Of a DNA stretch of 40,712 nt, positions 24,950 through 33,179 are shown in pieces; the first letter of the stretch is position 1; every line of letters begins with the position of its first letter. A model generated the notes under the pieces. That model worked only from the letters and a program-made list of their open reading frames with translations, was not told the origin of the DNA and ran no database searches. The DNA is from Bacteroidota bacterium. GTDB taxonomy: Bacteria > Bacteroidota > Bacteroidia > AKYH767-A > OLB10. The position numbers and the translations under genes were made by a program. Location: assembly GCA_947447155.1 (NCBI GenBank), contig CANFIN010000013.1:1-40712 (forward strand). Reading direction: 5' to 3'.

Positions 24950-26335
24950 TTAGTGATTTGATTGATTTGATTTTTTCTTAGCTCCTTCGGAAGAAGACTT
25001 CACAATTGTTTTCAATTCACTCATTGCGATTACTGGGAATACACGAGCAAATAATAAGAAACAAGTGAAGAATAATCCGATTGAACCGATAAAGATCCCT
25101 GCTTCTACCCAAGTTGGATGATACATTGTCCAGCTTGAAGTAATATAGTCACGGTGCAAAGAGGTAACAATAATTACGAATCGCTCGAACCACATTCCGA
25201 TATTTACGAAAATCGAAATGATGAATGTTGCGAATACATTTTCACGAAGTTTAGAAGACCAGAACAATTGAGGCGTGATAACATTACATGTCATCATACT
25301 CCAATATGCCCACCAGTAAGGACCAGTAGCACGATTAATAAATGCATATTGTTCGTATTCAACTCCTGAATACCATGCAATGAAGAACTCTGTTAAATAT
25401 GCTACTCCTACAATTGAACCAGTAATTAAAATTACTCTGTTCATCATGTCGATGTGATAAATTGTGATATAATCTTCTAAGTTCAATACTTTACGAACGA
25501 TAATTAATAACGTCTGCACCATTGCGAATCCTGAGAAGATTGCACCAGCTACGAAGTAAGGAGGGAAAATTGTTGTATGCCATCCTGGAACTATCGATGT
25601 AGCAAAGTCCATTGATACGACCGAGTGAACTGACAATACAAGTGGAGTAGATAAACCAGCAAGTACCAGAGAGACCTCTTCGAAACGTTGCCAGTTTTTA
25701 GCTGTTCCTACCCATCCAAAACTTAAAATAGTATAAATTCTTTTTGACCATTTAGTTTTAGCACGGTCACGGATTGCCGCAAAATCAGGAATAAGACCTG
25801 TATACCAGAAAACGATAGAAACAGAGAAGTAAGTTGAGATTGCGAATACGTCCCATACAAGTGGTGAGTTAAAGTTTACCCATAACGAACCAAATTGATT
25901 TGCTAATGGTAAAGGCCAGTAACCAACCCACGGGCGCCCCATATGCGATAAGATAAACGTTGCAGCACAAATAACGGCGAAGATGGTCATCGCCTCTGCC
26001 GAACGGTTAATAGATAAACGCCATTTTTGACGGAACAACAATAAAATTGCTGAGATTAATGTACCAGCGTGACCAATACCTACCCACCATACGAAATTGG
26101 TGATATCCCACGCCCAACCTACTGTTTTATTTAATCCCCATACACCGAGACCTGTTCCCAATGTATATGATACAGAAATGATCCACCAAAGCAAACCGGC
26201 AACAGCTACTGTAAAAGCCATTTTCCACCATTTGTTTGCTTTCGACTCAACCGGGCGACAAACATCTTCTGTGATGTCGTGCCATGTTTTCTCTCCTAAA
26301 ATAAGAGGGGGTCTAAGTTCCGATTCTTTATGCAT
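24950..26335 (-). CDS. actC: Alternative complex III subunit ActC (NrfD/PsrC-like quinol-oxidising membrane subunit)
   Basis: A 461-aa NrfD-family membrane protein with about ten hydrophobic helices. Visible family features are TNFVWWVGIGHAGTLISAIL, INRSAEAMTIFAVICA, SHMGRPWVGYWPLP and VHSVVSMDFATSIVPGWH. These regions form the menaquinol-binding half of ACIII next to the iron-sulfur subunit ActB. The protein begins with a short cytoplasmic stretch (PLILGEKTWHDITEDV) typical of ActC. It is 43 nt downstream of actB and 11 nt upstream of actD, in the standard act gene order. Confidence 0.97.
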   Translation of the reverse strand: MHKESELRPPLILGEKTWHDITEDVCRPVESKANKWWKMAFTVAVAGLLWWIISVSYTLGTGLGVWGLNKTVGWAWDITNFVWWVGIGHAGTLISAILLLFRQKWRLSINRSAEAMTIFAVICAATFILSHMGRPWVGYWPLPLANQFGSLWVNFNSPLVWDVFAISTYFSVSIVFWYTGLIPDFAAIRDRAKTKWSKRIYTILSFGWVGTAKNWQRFEEVSLVLAGLSTPLVLSVHSVVSMDFATSIVPGWHTTIFPPYFVAGAIFSGFAMVQTLLIIVRKVLNLEDYITIYHIDMMNRVILITGSIVGVAYLTEFFIAWYSGVEYEQYAFINRATGPYWWAYWSMMTCNVITPQLFWSSKLRENVFATFIISIFVNIGMWFERFVIIVTSLHRDYITSSWTMYHPTWVEAGIFIGSIGLFFTCFLLFARVFPVIAMSELKTIVKSSSEGAKKKSNQSNH

Positions 26336-26378
26336 AGACGAATTATTACTTCGTTAATTAGTTTATTAGTTTTTGATA

Positions 26379-29300
26379 TTAGCTCTTATTACGAACTTTT
26401 GTTTGATAGAATACTGATGGTTGAACATCCAACTCTGCTAGTAAATGGTAGCTTCTAGGATCTTTAAACAAGTTACTTACTTCACTGTTCTTATCGTTGA
26501 AGTCGCCAAATACTATTGCATTTGTAGGACAAGCCTGAGCACAAGCAGTTTTGATTTCACCATCATTTGGACGACGACCAGCTTTCTTAGCTTCTAACTT
26601 ACCATATTGAATACGTTGAACGCACATTGAACATTTTTCCATTACCCCACGAGAACGAACCACAACATCTGGATTTAATACCATCTTGCCTAAGTTGTCT
26701 TGCATGTTATAAGGGAACTGATCATTATCGCTATACTTAAACCAGTTAAAGCGACGAACTTTATAAGGACAGTTGTTAGCACAATAACGAGTACCAACAC
26801 AACGGTTATATGCCATCATGTTTAAGCCTTCGCTGCTATGAGTTGTAGCTGCTACTGGACAAACTGTTTCACAAGGAGCATGATTACAATGCTGACACAT
26901 TACCGGTTGGAAGAATACCTCAGGATTATCTGCCCCTGGTTTTTCCATTTCACCGTACATGCTCAACTTACCTAATCCTTTCTCACCTGCATTTTCTTTT
27001 GTTGTATCACTGCTATAGTAACGGTCGATACGAATCCAATGCATTTCACGTGCACGTCCGATTTCATCCTTACCAACTACAGGAACATTATTTTCTGCAT
27101 TACAAGCAACAACGCAAGATCCGCAACCGATACATGCATTTAAGTCGATGCCTAATCCCCAACTATGGTTCGGACGATCAAATCCTGGATTTTCAGTAGT
27201 AGCCCAAAGGTTTAATTCTTCTGGCTTTTTCTTTCCATATGGAGAATCAATTAATTCTTGTTCGTTACCTGATTTATCATCTTTTAACCACTTGCTTAAA
27301 GTAGTTTCTTTCACGATTTCACGACCCATCATAGTATGATGTGTTTGTGTAGCCGCTAAAGTATGATCATCTTCTACTGTTTTCGTCACTGTTGCATTTG
27401 CTGCAATCATTGATAAAGAGCCATTAGTTAAAGTCACGAATGGATAAGCGTTAAAGCCTACTCCATTTCCAGCTTTACCAGCTGCTGTTCTTCCATATCC
27501 TACAGCTACAGCGATTGTATTATCTGCCATTGCTGGTTGTAAAAACACAGGACCTTTTATAGATGTATTACCAACTTTTACCTCGATAATATTTCCTTGA
27601 GCAACTTTTAATTTCTCAGCGTAGGAAGGAAGAATTGCAAAATAATTATCCCAACAAACTTTAGAGATTGGATCAGGTAATTCCTGTAACCAAGGATTGT
27701 TTGCCTGATTACCATTTGCAATACCTGTTTTCTCATATAACATAACATCAGTTCCTGCTGAAGGCTTCATTAATTTTGAAGCAGCATCGCTTACATTTCC
27801 AGCAAAAGTTGCTGATGTTGTAGCTGGAGTCGCAGCATCAAAAACTCCATCTTGTAAAGATTTTGTCCAAAATGCTTCGAACGATGTCATGCCCGATTGC
27901 TTTGGAAAAATATTAGCTTCCCAATTAGCACGAACATATGTATAATAATCTGCCACCTGAACACCTGCCCATTTCAATAAACTTTCAGCTGCCTGACGAG
28001 TACTGAATAAAGGACGAATTGTAGGTTGCATTAATGAGTAACGATTTGTGTAAGGCTCTACATCTCCCCAAGACTCAAGGTAGTGGTGATCAGGACATAC
28101 ATAATCACATTTAGAAGCTGTTTCATCATTACGATCTGAAAGGGAAATTTTGGTTCCTACTTTCGCAATTGCTTCAGACATTGAAGGCATTGTATAAACT
28201 GGATTCGTATTCCAGAAAATTACAGCACCTACCTGACCAGCATTCATTGATTGCATTAACTCAGCAACTGAAGCATCATTACTTGAACGAAGATTACAAG
28301 CTGAATCAAGACTGATTGTATTTCCGTAGCTACCAAGCATGTTATTGATAGCATTCACTAGTACTTGTTCATTAGGATCATTTGATCCGCTTACTACTAA
28401 TGCTTTTCCTTTAGCAGCCCATAATTCATGAGCAACCTTATCAGCAGCCTTATCAAACGATGAAGATCCTGCAGAAACAGAAGAACCACCCGCTAATGCT
28501 GCTACCTTATTATAAAGAGCTGCAACAGCAGAAGATAATTCACTAGGTTTTATTTTATAACGACTATCCGCATTAGAACCAGTTAAAGAAAGTGTTGATT
28601 CAACTTGAATATGGCGAGACATTGTTCTCTTTCCATTTCTCAATTTTCTACCAACACCATACTGACCAGCAAATTCAATTGGAGAAATCCAGTTTGATAA
28701 AAAGTCGGCAGCGAAACTTACAATGATTTCAGCCTTATCAAAACTATAAGAAGGAACGATTGCCTTTCCGAAAGACATTTCATTACCTTTTACAATTCCG
28801 TGGTAAGAAACAGCATCATAAGTAACTAATGAAGCAGTAGTATATTTTGCAGAAAAATCAGCGATTGCTTTTTTTGCTGAAGGACTTGCATTAGAAGATG
28901 CTACAATTGCAATTTTCTTTCCTGCACTTACAGCAGCAGTTAACTTAGCTGTAATATCCGCATCTATAGTTTTCCAATCTGATTTTTGTCCACCTTTTAA
29001 AGGAGTAGCTAATCGAGCGCTGTCATAAAGACTAAGAACAGACCCTTGAACACGTGCGTTTGTTCCACCTTTAGTAACACCAGATAAATCATTTCCTTCA
29101 ATTTTGATTGGGCGCCCTTCGCGTGTTTTTACTAAAACACTGCAATAATCAGTACCATCGTAATAAGAAGATGCATAATAATTAGGAATACCTAATGTAA
29201 TTTCTTCTGGCTTAGACACATAAGGAATTGCCTTTTTTACTGGCGCATCACAAGCCGCTAATGATGCGGCAGCAACACTAAATCCTAAGAATTTAAGGAA

Positions 29301-29450
29301 GTCCCTACGAGTTGTTGAAGAGTCAGATGCAGCCTTTTTATTAAGGACCTCATCCACCGGTAAGTGTTCAAAAAACTCGTTATCGCGTAAGCGTGTAAAC
29401 TCAGGAGTATTATTGAGCTCTTCTACACCTTTCCAATATCTTTTTTCCAT
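26379..29450 (-). CDS. actB: Alternative complex III subunit ActB (Tat-variant molybdopterin-oxidoreductase-like iron-sulfur protein)
   Basis: A 1023-aa fusion of a molybdopterin-oxidoreductase-like domain that has lost its cofactor function in this family and a C-terminal ferredoxin-like domain. The N-terminus carries an extended Tat signal, TRRDFLKFLG (residues 47-56), ending in a lipobox LAAC (Cys67), so it is a Tat-exported lipoprotein. Iron-sulfur ligands are seen near the C-terminus: CIGCGSCVVACNAEN, CQHCNHAPCETVCP, CVGTRYCANNCP and CSMC...CAQACP, matching three 4Fe-4S and one 3Fe-4S cluster in ACIII. It relays electrons from the quinol site in ActC to the haems of ActA. It starts 45 nt after the actA stop. 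Confidence 0.97.
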   Translation of the reverse strand: MEKRYWKGVEELNNTPEFTRLRDNEFFEHLPVDEVLNKKAASDSSTTRRDFLKFLGFSVAAASLAACDAPVKKAIPYVSKPEEITLGIPNYYASSYYDGTDYCSVLVKTREGRPIKIEGNDLSGVTKGGTNARVQGSVLSLYDSARLATPLKGGQKSDWKTIDADITAKLTAAVSAGKKIAIVASSNASPSAKKAIADFSAKYTTASLVTYDAVSYHGIVKGNEMSFGKAIVPSYSFDKAEIIVSFAADFLSNWISPIEFAGQYGVGRKLRNGKRTMSRHIQVESTLSLTGSNADSRYKIKPSELSSAVAALYNKVAALAGGSSVSAGSSSFDKAADKVAHELWAAKGKALVVSGSNDPNEQVLVNAINNMLGSYGNTISLDSACNLRSSNDASVAELMQSMNAGQVGAVIFWNTNPVYTMPSMSEAIAKVGTKISLSDRNDETASKCDYVCPDHHYLESWGDVEPYTNRYSLMQPTIRPLFSTRQAAESLLKWAGVQVADYYTYVRANWEANIFPKQSGMTSFEAFWTKSLQDGVFDAATPATTSATFAGNVSDAASKLMKPSAGTDVMLYEKTGIANGNQANNPWLQELPDPISKVCWDNYFAILPSYAEKLKVAQGNIIEVKVGNTSIKGPVFLQPAMADNTIAVAVGYGRTAAGKAGNGVGFNAYPFVTLTNGSLSMIAANATVTKTVEDDHTLAATQTHHTMMGREIVKETTLSKWLKDDKSGNEQELIDSPYGKKKPEELNLWATTENPGFDRPNHSWGLGIDLNACIGCGSCVVACNAENNVPVVGKDEIGRAREMHWIRIDRYYSSDTTKENAGEKGLGKLSMYGEMEKPGADNPEVFFQPVMCQHCNHAPCETVCPVAATTHSSEGLNMMAYNRCVGTRYCANNCPYKVRRFNWFKYSDNDQFPYNMQDNLGKMVLNPDVVVRSRGVMEKCSMCVQRIQYGKLEAKKAGRRPNDGEIKTACAQACPTNAIVFGDFNDKNSEVSNLFKDPRSYHLLAELDVQPSVFYQTKVRNKS

Positions 29451-29495
29451 ATCCGTGATTGGAGTATTTTTCAGATTAATTGATTACTTATATTA

Positions 29496-30731
29496 TTAAT
29501 AGTGACAACGTGCACACTCTAAACCACCAATTTTATCAACGGTAAGTTTAGCATCCGGTCCTAACTTTTGTTTTAATTTCTCGTGCAATTCTTTGTAGTA
29601 ACCATTGCCATCCATCTTAACTTCTGTTTGACGATGACAGTTAATACACCATCCCATTGTTAAAGGAGAAGCTTGCTTCATTTCTTCCATTTTTTCTACT
29701 TCGCCATGACAAGTCTGACAAGTAACTTGACCAACTTTAACGTGCTGAGCATGATTAAAGTAAGCTAAATCAGGAAGGTTATGAATTCTAACCCACTGAA
29801 TAGGTTGCGTTTTACCAGTATACACTTGCTTAACCTTATCCCAACCTACTGCTTTATAAATCTTTGCAATTTCTTCCGTTCCGTATTTTGGTCCTTGTTG
29901 CACATATTTATGGCAATTCATACATACCATTGGAGAAGGAATATTTGCATTTTTAGATTTCTCTGCACCTGAATGGCAATAGCGACAATCAATTTTATTT
30001 TGTCCTACGTGCAATGCATGCGAAAACTTAATTGGCTGATCTGGCTGATATCCTTCTTGAACACCGATACCTTTTAATGCGTACCATCCTTTTACACTTC
30101 CTACAACTACAAGGAAAATTACGATAACAGCGATTAGTTTCTTGTGCTCACGAACCCATGCCTTACCTTTATAAACTGGAGGTTCAGGCAATCCTTCTCT
30201 CTGACGAACAACTCTTTCAAGTCCTTTTTTAGCGCTATTTAAAATAAAGTATAAGGCAATTAAACCAATTGTAACTAGAATTAAAACAGTTGGACTGCCA
30301 TCTTCCTGATTTTCTTCTCCGGAAGCAGCATTTGCATCAGTTGTTCCTGGAGCAGCGGCTGCAGGAGCCTTTTCGCTTTCTGTTTTGATGTAAGCGATTA
30401 CTGACTTGATTTCATCTTCAGAAAGATTGAAAGCCGGCATTGCAATTTTGTTATTCTCTTCGAATAATTTATTTGCATCGGCATCTCCTGATTTGATTAA
30501 GGCGCTGGAATTTTTAATCCACTTAAGCAACCATTCTTCGCTCCTGCGTTGGTGAACATTTTTCAATCCCGGACCTACAACCTTATTGTCGCCTACCACG
30601 TGGCAGGAAGTACAATTAGCTTTGAAGATGGCTTCACCGTTTGGCTGAGCAGCAACTTGGGAAAGAGAAATTACGTTCAGGAACAACGCAAACATTGTGA
30701 TTGTCAAATACCTGGATACGTAACGAGACAT
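29496..30731 (-). CDS. actA: Alternative complex III subunit ActA, multihaem cytochrome c with fused N-terminal cytochrome c domain
   Basis: The first gene of the act-cox operon. The ATG at 30731 (411 aa) gives a signal peptide, SRYLTITMFALFLNVISLSQVAAQ; the track start at 30836 is a non-ATG codon well upstream. Residues about 30-120 form a class I cytochrome c (CTSCH, then KIAMPAFNLSEDEIKSVIAYI). Two transmembrane helices follow (VLILVTIGLIALYFIL and LIAVIVIFLVVVGSV). The C-terminal part has five CxxCH motifs: CRYCH, CMNCH, CQTCH, CINCH and CARCH, a cytochrome c7/c3-like pentahaem module. Six covalent haems are therefore expected here and one more in ActE. The fused N-terminal haem domain could be an extra electron exit. 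A -7-like TAAATTCG (minus strand, 30809-30816) would give a leader of about 75 nt. Confidence 0.93.
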   Translation of the reverse strand: MSRYVSRYLTITMFALFLNVISLSQVAAQPNGEAIFKANCTSCHVVGDNKVVGPGLKNVHQRRSEEWLLKWIKNSSALIKSGDADANKLFEENNKIAMPAFNLSEDEIKSVIAYIKTESEKAPAAAAPGTTDANAASGEENQEDGSPTVLILVTIGLIALYFILNSAKKGLERVVRQREGLPEPPVYKGKAWVREHKKLIAVIVIFLVVVGSVKGWYALKGIGVQEGYQPDQPIKFSHALHVGQNKIDCRYCHSGAEKSKNANIPSPMVCMNCHKYVQQGPKYGTEEIAKIYKAVGWDKVKQVYTGKTQPIQWVRIHNLPDLAYFNHAQHVKVGQVTCQTCHGEVEKMEEMKQASPLTMGWCINCHRQTEVKMDGNGYYKELHEKLKQKLGPDAKLTVDKIGGLECARCHY

Positions 30732-30942
30732 ATGAAGTCGTTTAAATTGTTTAATTTTTTTACTAAGATTTTTACCGAAATGCGACAAAAACCCATTTTT
30801 TTCAGCCGCGAATTTAACACAATCTAAGTATATCACGAAAAAAAATCAAAGATTTTATGAATTTAAAATCGTTCTAATTTGTTTATAAAATTTAAGTTTG
30901 ATTTTAAATCATGAGATTAGAGGTAATTGAATTGTATTTATC

Positions 30943-30950
30943 TAATTTTG
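30943..30950 (+). promoter_or_regulatory. -7 box TAATTTTG, 4 nt before the SPOR gene ATG
   Basis: It matches TAnnTTTG exactly and lies immediately before the ATG at 30955, implying a leaderless or nearly leaderless mRNA. No TTG at the ideal -33 position. Confidence 0.45.
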
Positions 30951-30954
30951 AAAA

Positions 30955-31701
30955 ATGAATTTTACCAGCAAATCAATTTTGTTTGTTTGTTTTTTAGGGA
31001 GTTTTTGTGTCTCATTAAAGGCACAAAATTCTAATCCCCTTGATGAAGAATTAGTAAAAGACCTGGTAGACCGCCATAAACGAATCGGACTTCTGAAACA
31101 AACTACTCAAGGTTACCGCATTCAACTTTACTTTGGCTCAGAACGAACTAAAGCAACTGAATTAAAATTAGATTTCACGAATAACTTTTCAAATACACCA
31201 GCCTACTTAATTTATCAGCAGCCAAATTTTAAAGTTAGGGTTGGGGATTTTAAAACACGGATGGAGGCTTTTGCCTTTTTAGAAAGCATCAAGGAATTTT
31301 ACACCACCTCCTTTATTGTCCCTGACGATATAAAATTGCCAAAACGCGATTTAAGTAACTCAGCTAAAGGGGCTTCGGGAAATTCGTCTGGACATTTTAC
31401 TTCATCTGAAGTAACGTCGATTACTGCAAATATAACGGAAAGGAGTATCCGCATACTGCCTCAGCTAAATGAACCAAATCAGGAAGAAGGTAAAATAGTT
31501 CTGGACATATCTGTAGATAGTAAAGGCAATGTTATTAAGGCAGAAGGTCCGACAAGAGGATCAACAACAACAAGCTCAGTTTTATTACAAAAGGCAAAAG
31601 AAATAGCTTTCAAAACAAAATTCTCAGAGGCTGAACTTCCAACGGATTCCGAAGAAATCTATCAAAAGGGTACCTTATCGGTTATTTTTAAAATCGAGTA
31701 A
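30955..31701 (+). CDS. Exported SPOR-domain protein with TonB-like C-terminal domain
   Basis: A 248-aa exported protein. Residues 1-23 are a signal peptide (CVSLKA-Q). Residues about 45-125 look like a SPOR domain, the peptidoglycan-binding fold for denuded glycan strands (GYRIQLYFGSERTKA, then FKVRVGDFKTRMEAFAFL). Residues about 178-248 (GKIVLDISVDSKGNVIKAEGPTRGSTTTSSVLLQKAKEIAFKTKFS...GTLSVIFKI) match the C-terminal domain of Bacteroidota TonB-type energy transducers, including the RGSTTTS motif. There is no transmembrane anchor other than the cleavable signal, and no Pro-rich spacer, so it cannot act as ordinary TonB. A role at the cell wall/periplasm is likely. Its stop codon directly abuts the stop of the convergent DUF421 gene. 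Confidence 0.82.
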   Translation: MNFTSKSILFVCFLGSFCVSLKAQNSNPLDEELVKDLVDRHKRIGLLKQTTQGYRIQLYFGSERTKATELKLDFTNNFSNTPAYLIYQQPNFKVRVGDFKTRMEAFAFLESIKEFYTTSFIVPDDIKLPKRDLSNSAKGASGNSSGHFTSSEVTSITANITERSIRILPQLNEPNQEEGKIVLDISVDSKGNVIKAEGPTRGSTTTSSVLLQKAKEIAFKTKFSEAELPTDSEEIYQKGTLSVIFKIE

Positions 31702-32205
31702 TTACTGTTTATGAACGATTTTATGCGGTCGTTTTTTTCTTGTTTGATGTTGAAAGTTACTTGATAAGATTGAAATATTACCGTCAGCTTCTAATACAGC
31801 TAGATTTACTTTATCAATTGACTCAACTCCGTGTTCACGTGCAGCTGCAAGTAGTTCTTCTTCAGTAATCATAACTTTATTTAAGTGCGCTTTGATTATT
31901 TTTCCTTCGTGAACTAACATCACAGGTTCGCCTTGTAACATAGCTGTAAATTTTTTAGACTTAAATGTTAAGCGCTTGATTAAATAATTTACCACAAATA
32001 AACTAAGTGCTGCAATTAATCCGCCCTGTAATGTTGTACTGCTTCCAACCATGGCATTCTGTACAGAGTTACTAATTAAAAGTATAAAAACTAGGTCAGT
32101 AACGCTTAGCTGTGCTAATTCTGTTTTGCCAAACATTCTTATTGCAATTACAATAAAAAGATAAACTGCAGATGATCGGAATATGATTTCTAAATATTCA
32201 TTCAT
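31702..32205 (-). CDS. DUF421 (YetF-like) membrane protein
   Basis: A 167-aa protein with three N-terminal hydrophobic helices (about residues 8-25, 36-55, 60-80) and a small soluble C-terminal domain. AIRMFGKTELAQLSVTDLVFILLISNSVQNAMVG is a highly characteristic DUF421 stretch, and GEPVMLVHEGKI with TEEELLAAAREHGVESIDKVNLAVLEADGNISIL belongs to the YetF C-terminal domain. The biochemical function of the family is not established. Transcription probably starts at a TACATTTG box 4 nt before the ATG. It is divergent from the DUF5706-like gene, with 234 bp between. Confidence 0.93.
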   Translation of the reverse strand: MNEYLEIIFRSSAVYLFIVIAIRMFGKTELAQLSVTDLVFILLISNSVQNAMVGSSTTLQGGLIAALSLFVVNYLIKRLTFKSKKFTAMLQGEPVMLVHEGKIIKAHLNKVMITEEELLAAAREHGVESIDKVNLAVLEADGNISILSSNFQHQTRKKRPHKIVHKQ

Positions 32206-32209
32206 TGTT

Positions 32210-32217
32210 CAAATGTA
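32210..32217 (-). promoter_or_regulatory. -7 box TACATTTG of the DUF421 gene
   Basis: On the minus strand TACATTTG matches TAnnTTTG and ends 4 nt before the ATG (32205); a TTG lies 17 nt upstream of it (32235-32237, minus strand). It implies a very short or absent leader. Confidence 0.5.
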
Positions 32218-32391
32218 TGAAACATTTTAAATAACAATTTTATCTAATCATGATATGCTTTAGACTCCTTTCAATAATTAAAATCTATTTAATAAAATCA
32301 TTCAGCGATTTATCTTAAGCCTTGTTGAATTAAACAGAGCAAATTGAAAAATAACACTTACATTAAATTAAAATTAAATTCCAATTTAAGC

Positions 32392-32422
32392 TTGGCATAA
32401 CTGCTTATAAACAATAATTTTG
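32392..32422 (+). promoter_or_regulatory. Promoter of the Pycsar-effector-like gene (TTG-N20-TAATTTTG)
   Basis: TTG at 32392-32394 and TAATTTTG at 32415-32422 are separated by 20 nt, the ideal Bacteroidota sigma-factor arrangement. The -7 box ends 17 nt before the ATG at 32440. It is the best complete promoter seen in the window. Confidence 0.65.
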
Positions 32423-32439
32423 GATACTAAATTTTAATT

Positions 32440-33012
32440 ATGCCTAGGCCATCGATTAATAGTGAATTAGATAATAAACAATTGGATGTATTTCATGAGA
32501 CTGGCATTAATGGATTCTTTCGTGTTTTAAGTAGTAATTTGAACAATCAAAACAATTTGGCAGACAACAAAGCCAGTACTTTGATTTCAATTAATACCAT
32601 TTTGCTTACGCTAATCATAAGTACATTAGTAAAGCAGGCGAACTATTTTGACAACTTTAAAACTCCAATTTTTCTGTTAATGGCTACAACTTTAGTTTCC
32701 ACAATATTTGCAATTTTAGTCACTCGACCTACAATAAAAAAATTTCAAGTAACTCAAGAATTCATTGATGAAAAAAAAACAACGTTCTTGTTTTTCGGAA
32801 ATTTCACAAGTCTTTCGCTTGAAGATTATGAAGAAACAATGTTAGGCATCATTAAAAATGATGAATATTTATTCAGGTCTATTATAGCCGATTTCTATGG
32901 CCAAGGCAAAGTGCTTGATAGAAAGTATCGATTGTTATCCTACGCTTACAATATCTTCCTTTATGGTATTGTTTTTTCTGTTGTTTTATTTTCGATTTTT
33001 ACATTTATTTAA
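32440..33012 (+). CDS. Stand-alone Pycsar effector-like (DUF5706-type) membrane protein
   Basis: A 190-aa protein with hydrophobic helices at about residues 47-64, 75-95 and 170-190. The segment LADNKASTLISINTILLTLIIST matches the conserved start of the DUF5706/Pycsar effector transmembrane family. The near C-terminal DFYGQGKVLDRKYRLLSYAYNIFLYG is its second signature. In pyrimidine cyclic nucleotide (Pycsar) defence systems such proteins damage the inner membrane after a cyclase signals infection. In other Bacteroidota this domain is fused to an HD phosphohydrolase domain; here it stands alone. No nucleotide cyclase gene is beside it: the neighbours are a DUF421 gene and a photolyase gene. 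Assignment is by motif recall and the defence role is inferred; it may be a housekeeping paralogue. Confidence 0.75.
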   Translation: MPRPSINSELDNKQLDVFHETGINGFFRVLSSNLNNQNNLADNKASTLISINTILLTLIISTLVKQANYFDNFKTPIFLLMATTLVSTIFAILVTRPTIKKFQVTQEFIDEKKTTFLFFGNFTSLSLEDYEETMLGIIKNDEYLFRSIIADFYGQGKVLDRKYRLLSYAYNIFLYGIVFSVVLFSIFTFI

Positions 33013-33096
33013 TGCTTAAAATAGCAAGCTAGCAATTTGAGACTTTCATTATCAGTAATAAATAATTTTTTATAAGTTTCTTCGTCAAAATCATCG

Positions 33097-33120
33097 TTTA
33101 GAAATAATACTATTTCTAAC
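33097..33120. repeat. Inverted repeat 1 upstream of the photolyase gene
   Basis: TTAGAAATA-ATAC-TATTTCTAA has perfect 9-bp arms (33098-33106 and 33111-33119). It is the first of two inverted repeats of the same TTTAGAAAT half-site in the 167-bp gap before the photolyase gene, so it is a candidate operator. Confidence 0.5.
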
Positions 33121-33139
33121 TATTCATTAATAAATCACA

Positions 33140-33167
33140 ATTTCTAAAACTTCTATTGTTTAGAAAT
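33140..33167. repeat. Inverted repeat 2 upstream of the photolyase gene
   Basis: ATTTCTAAAAC (33140-33150) and GTTTAGAAAT (33158-33167) repeat the half-site of inverted repeat 1 with one extra base in the left arm. It ends 13 nt before the photolyase ATG, a position where a bound repressor would block transcription. Confidence 0.45.
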
Positions 33168-33179
33168 GTTAAGTAAGGA

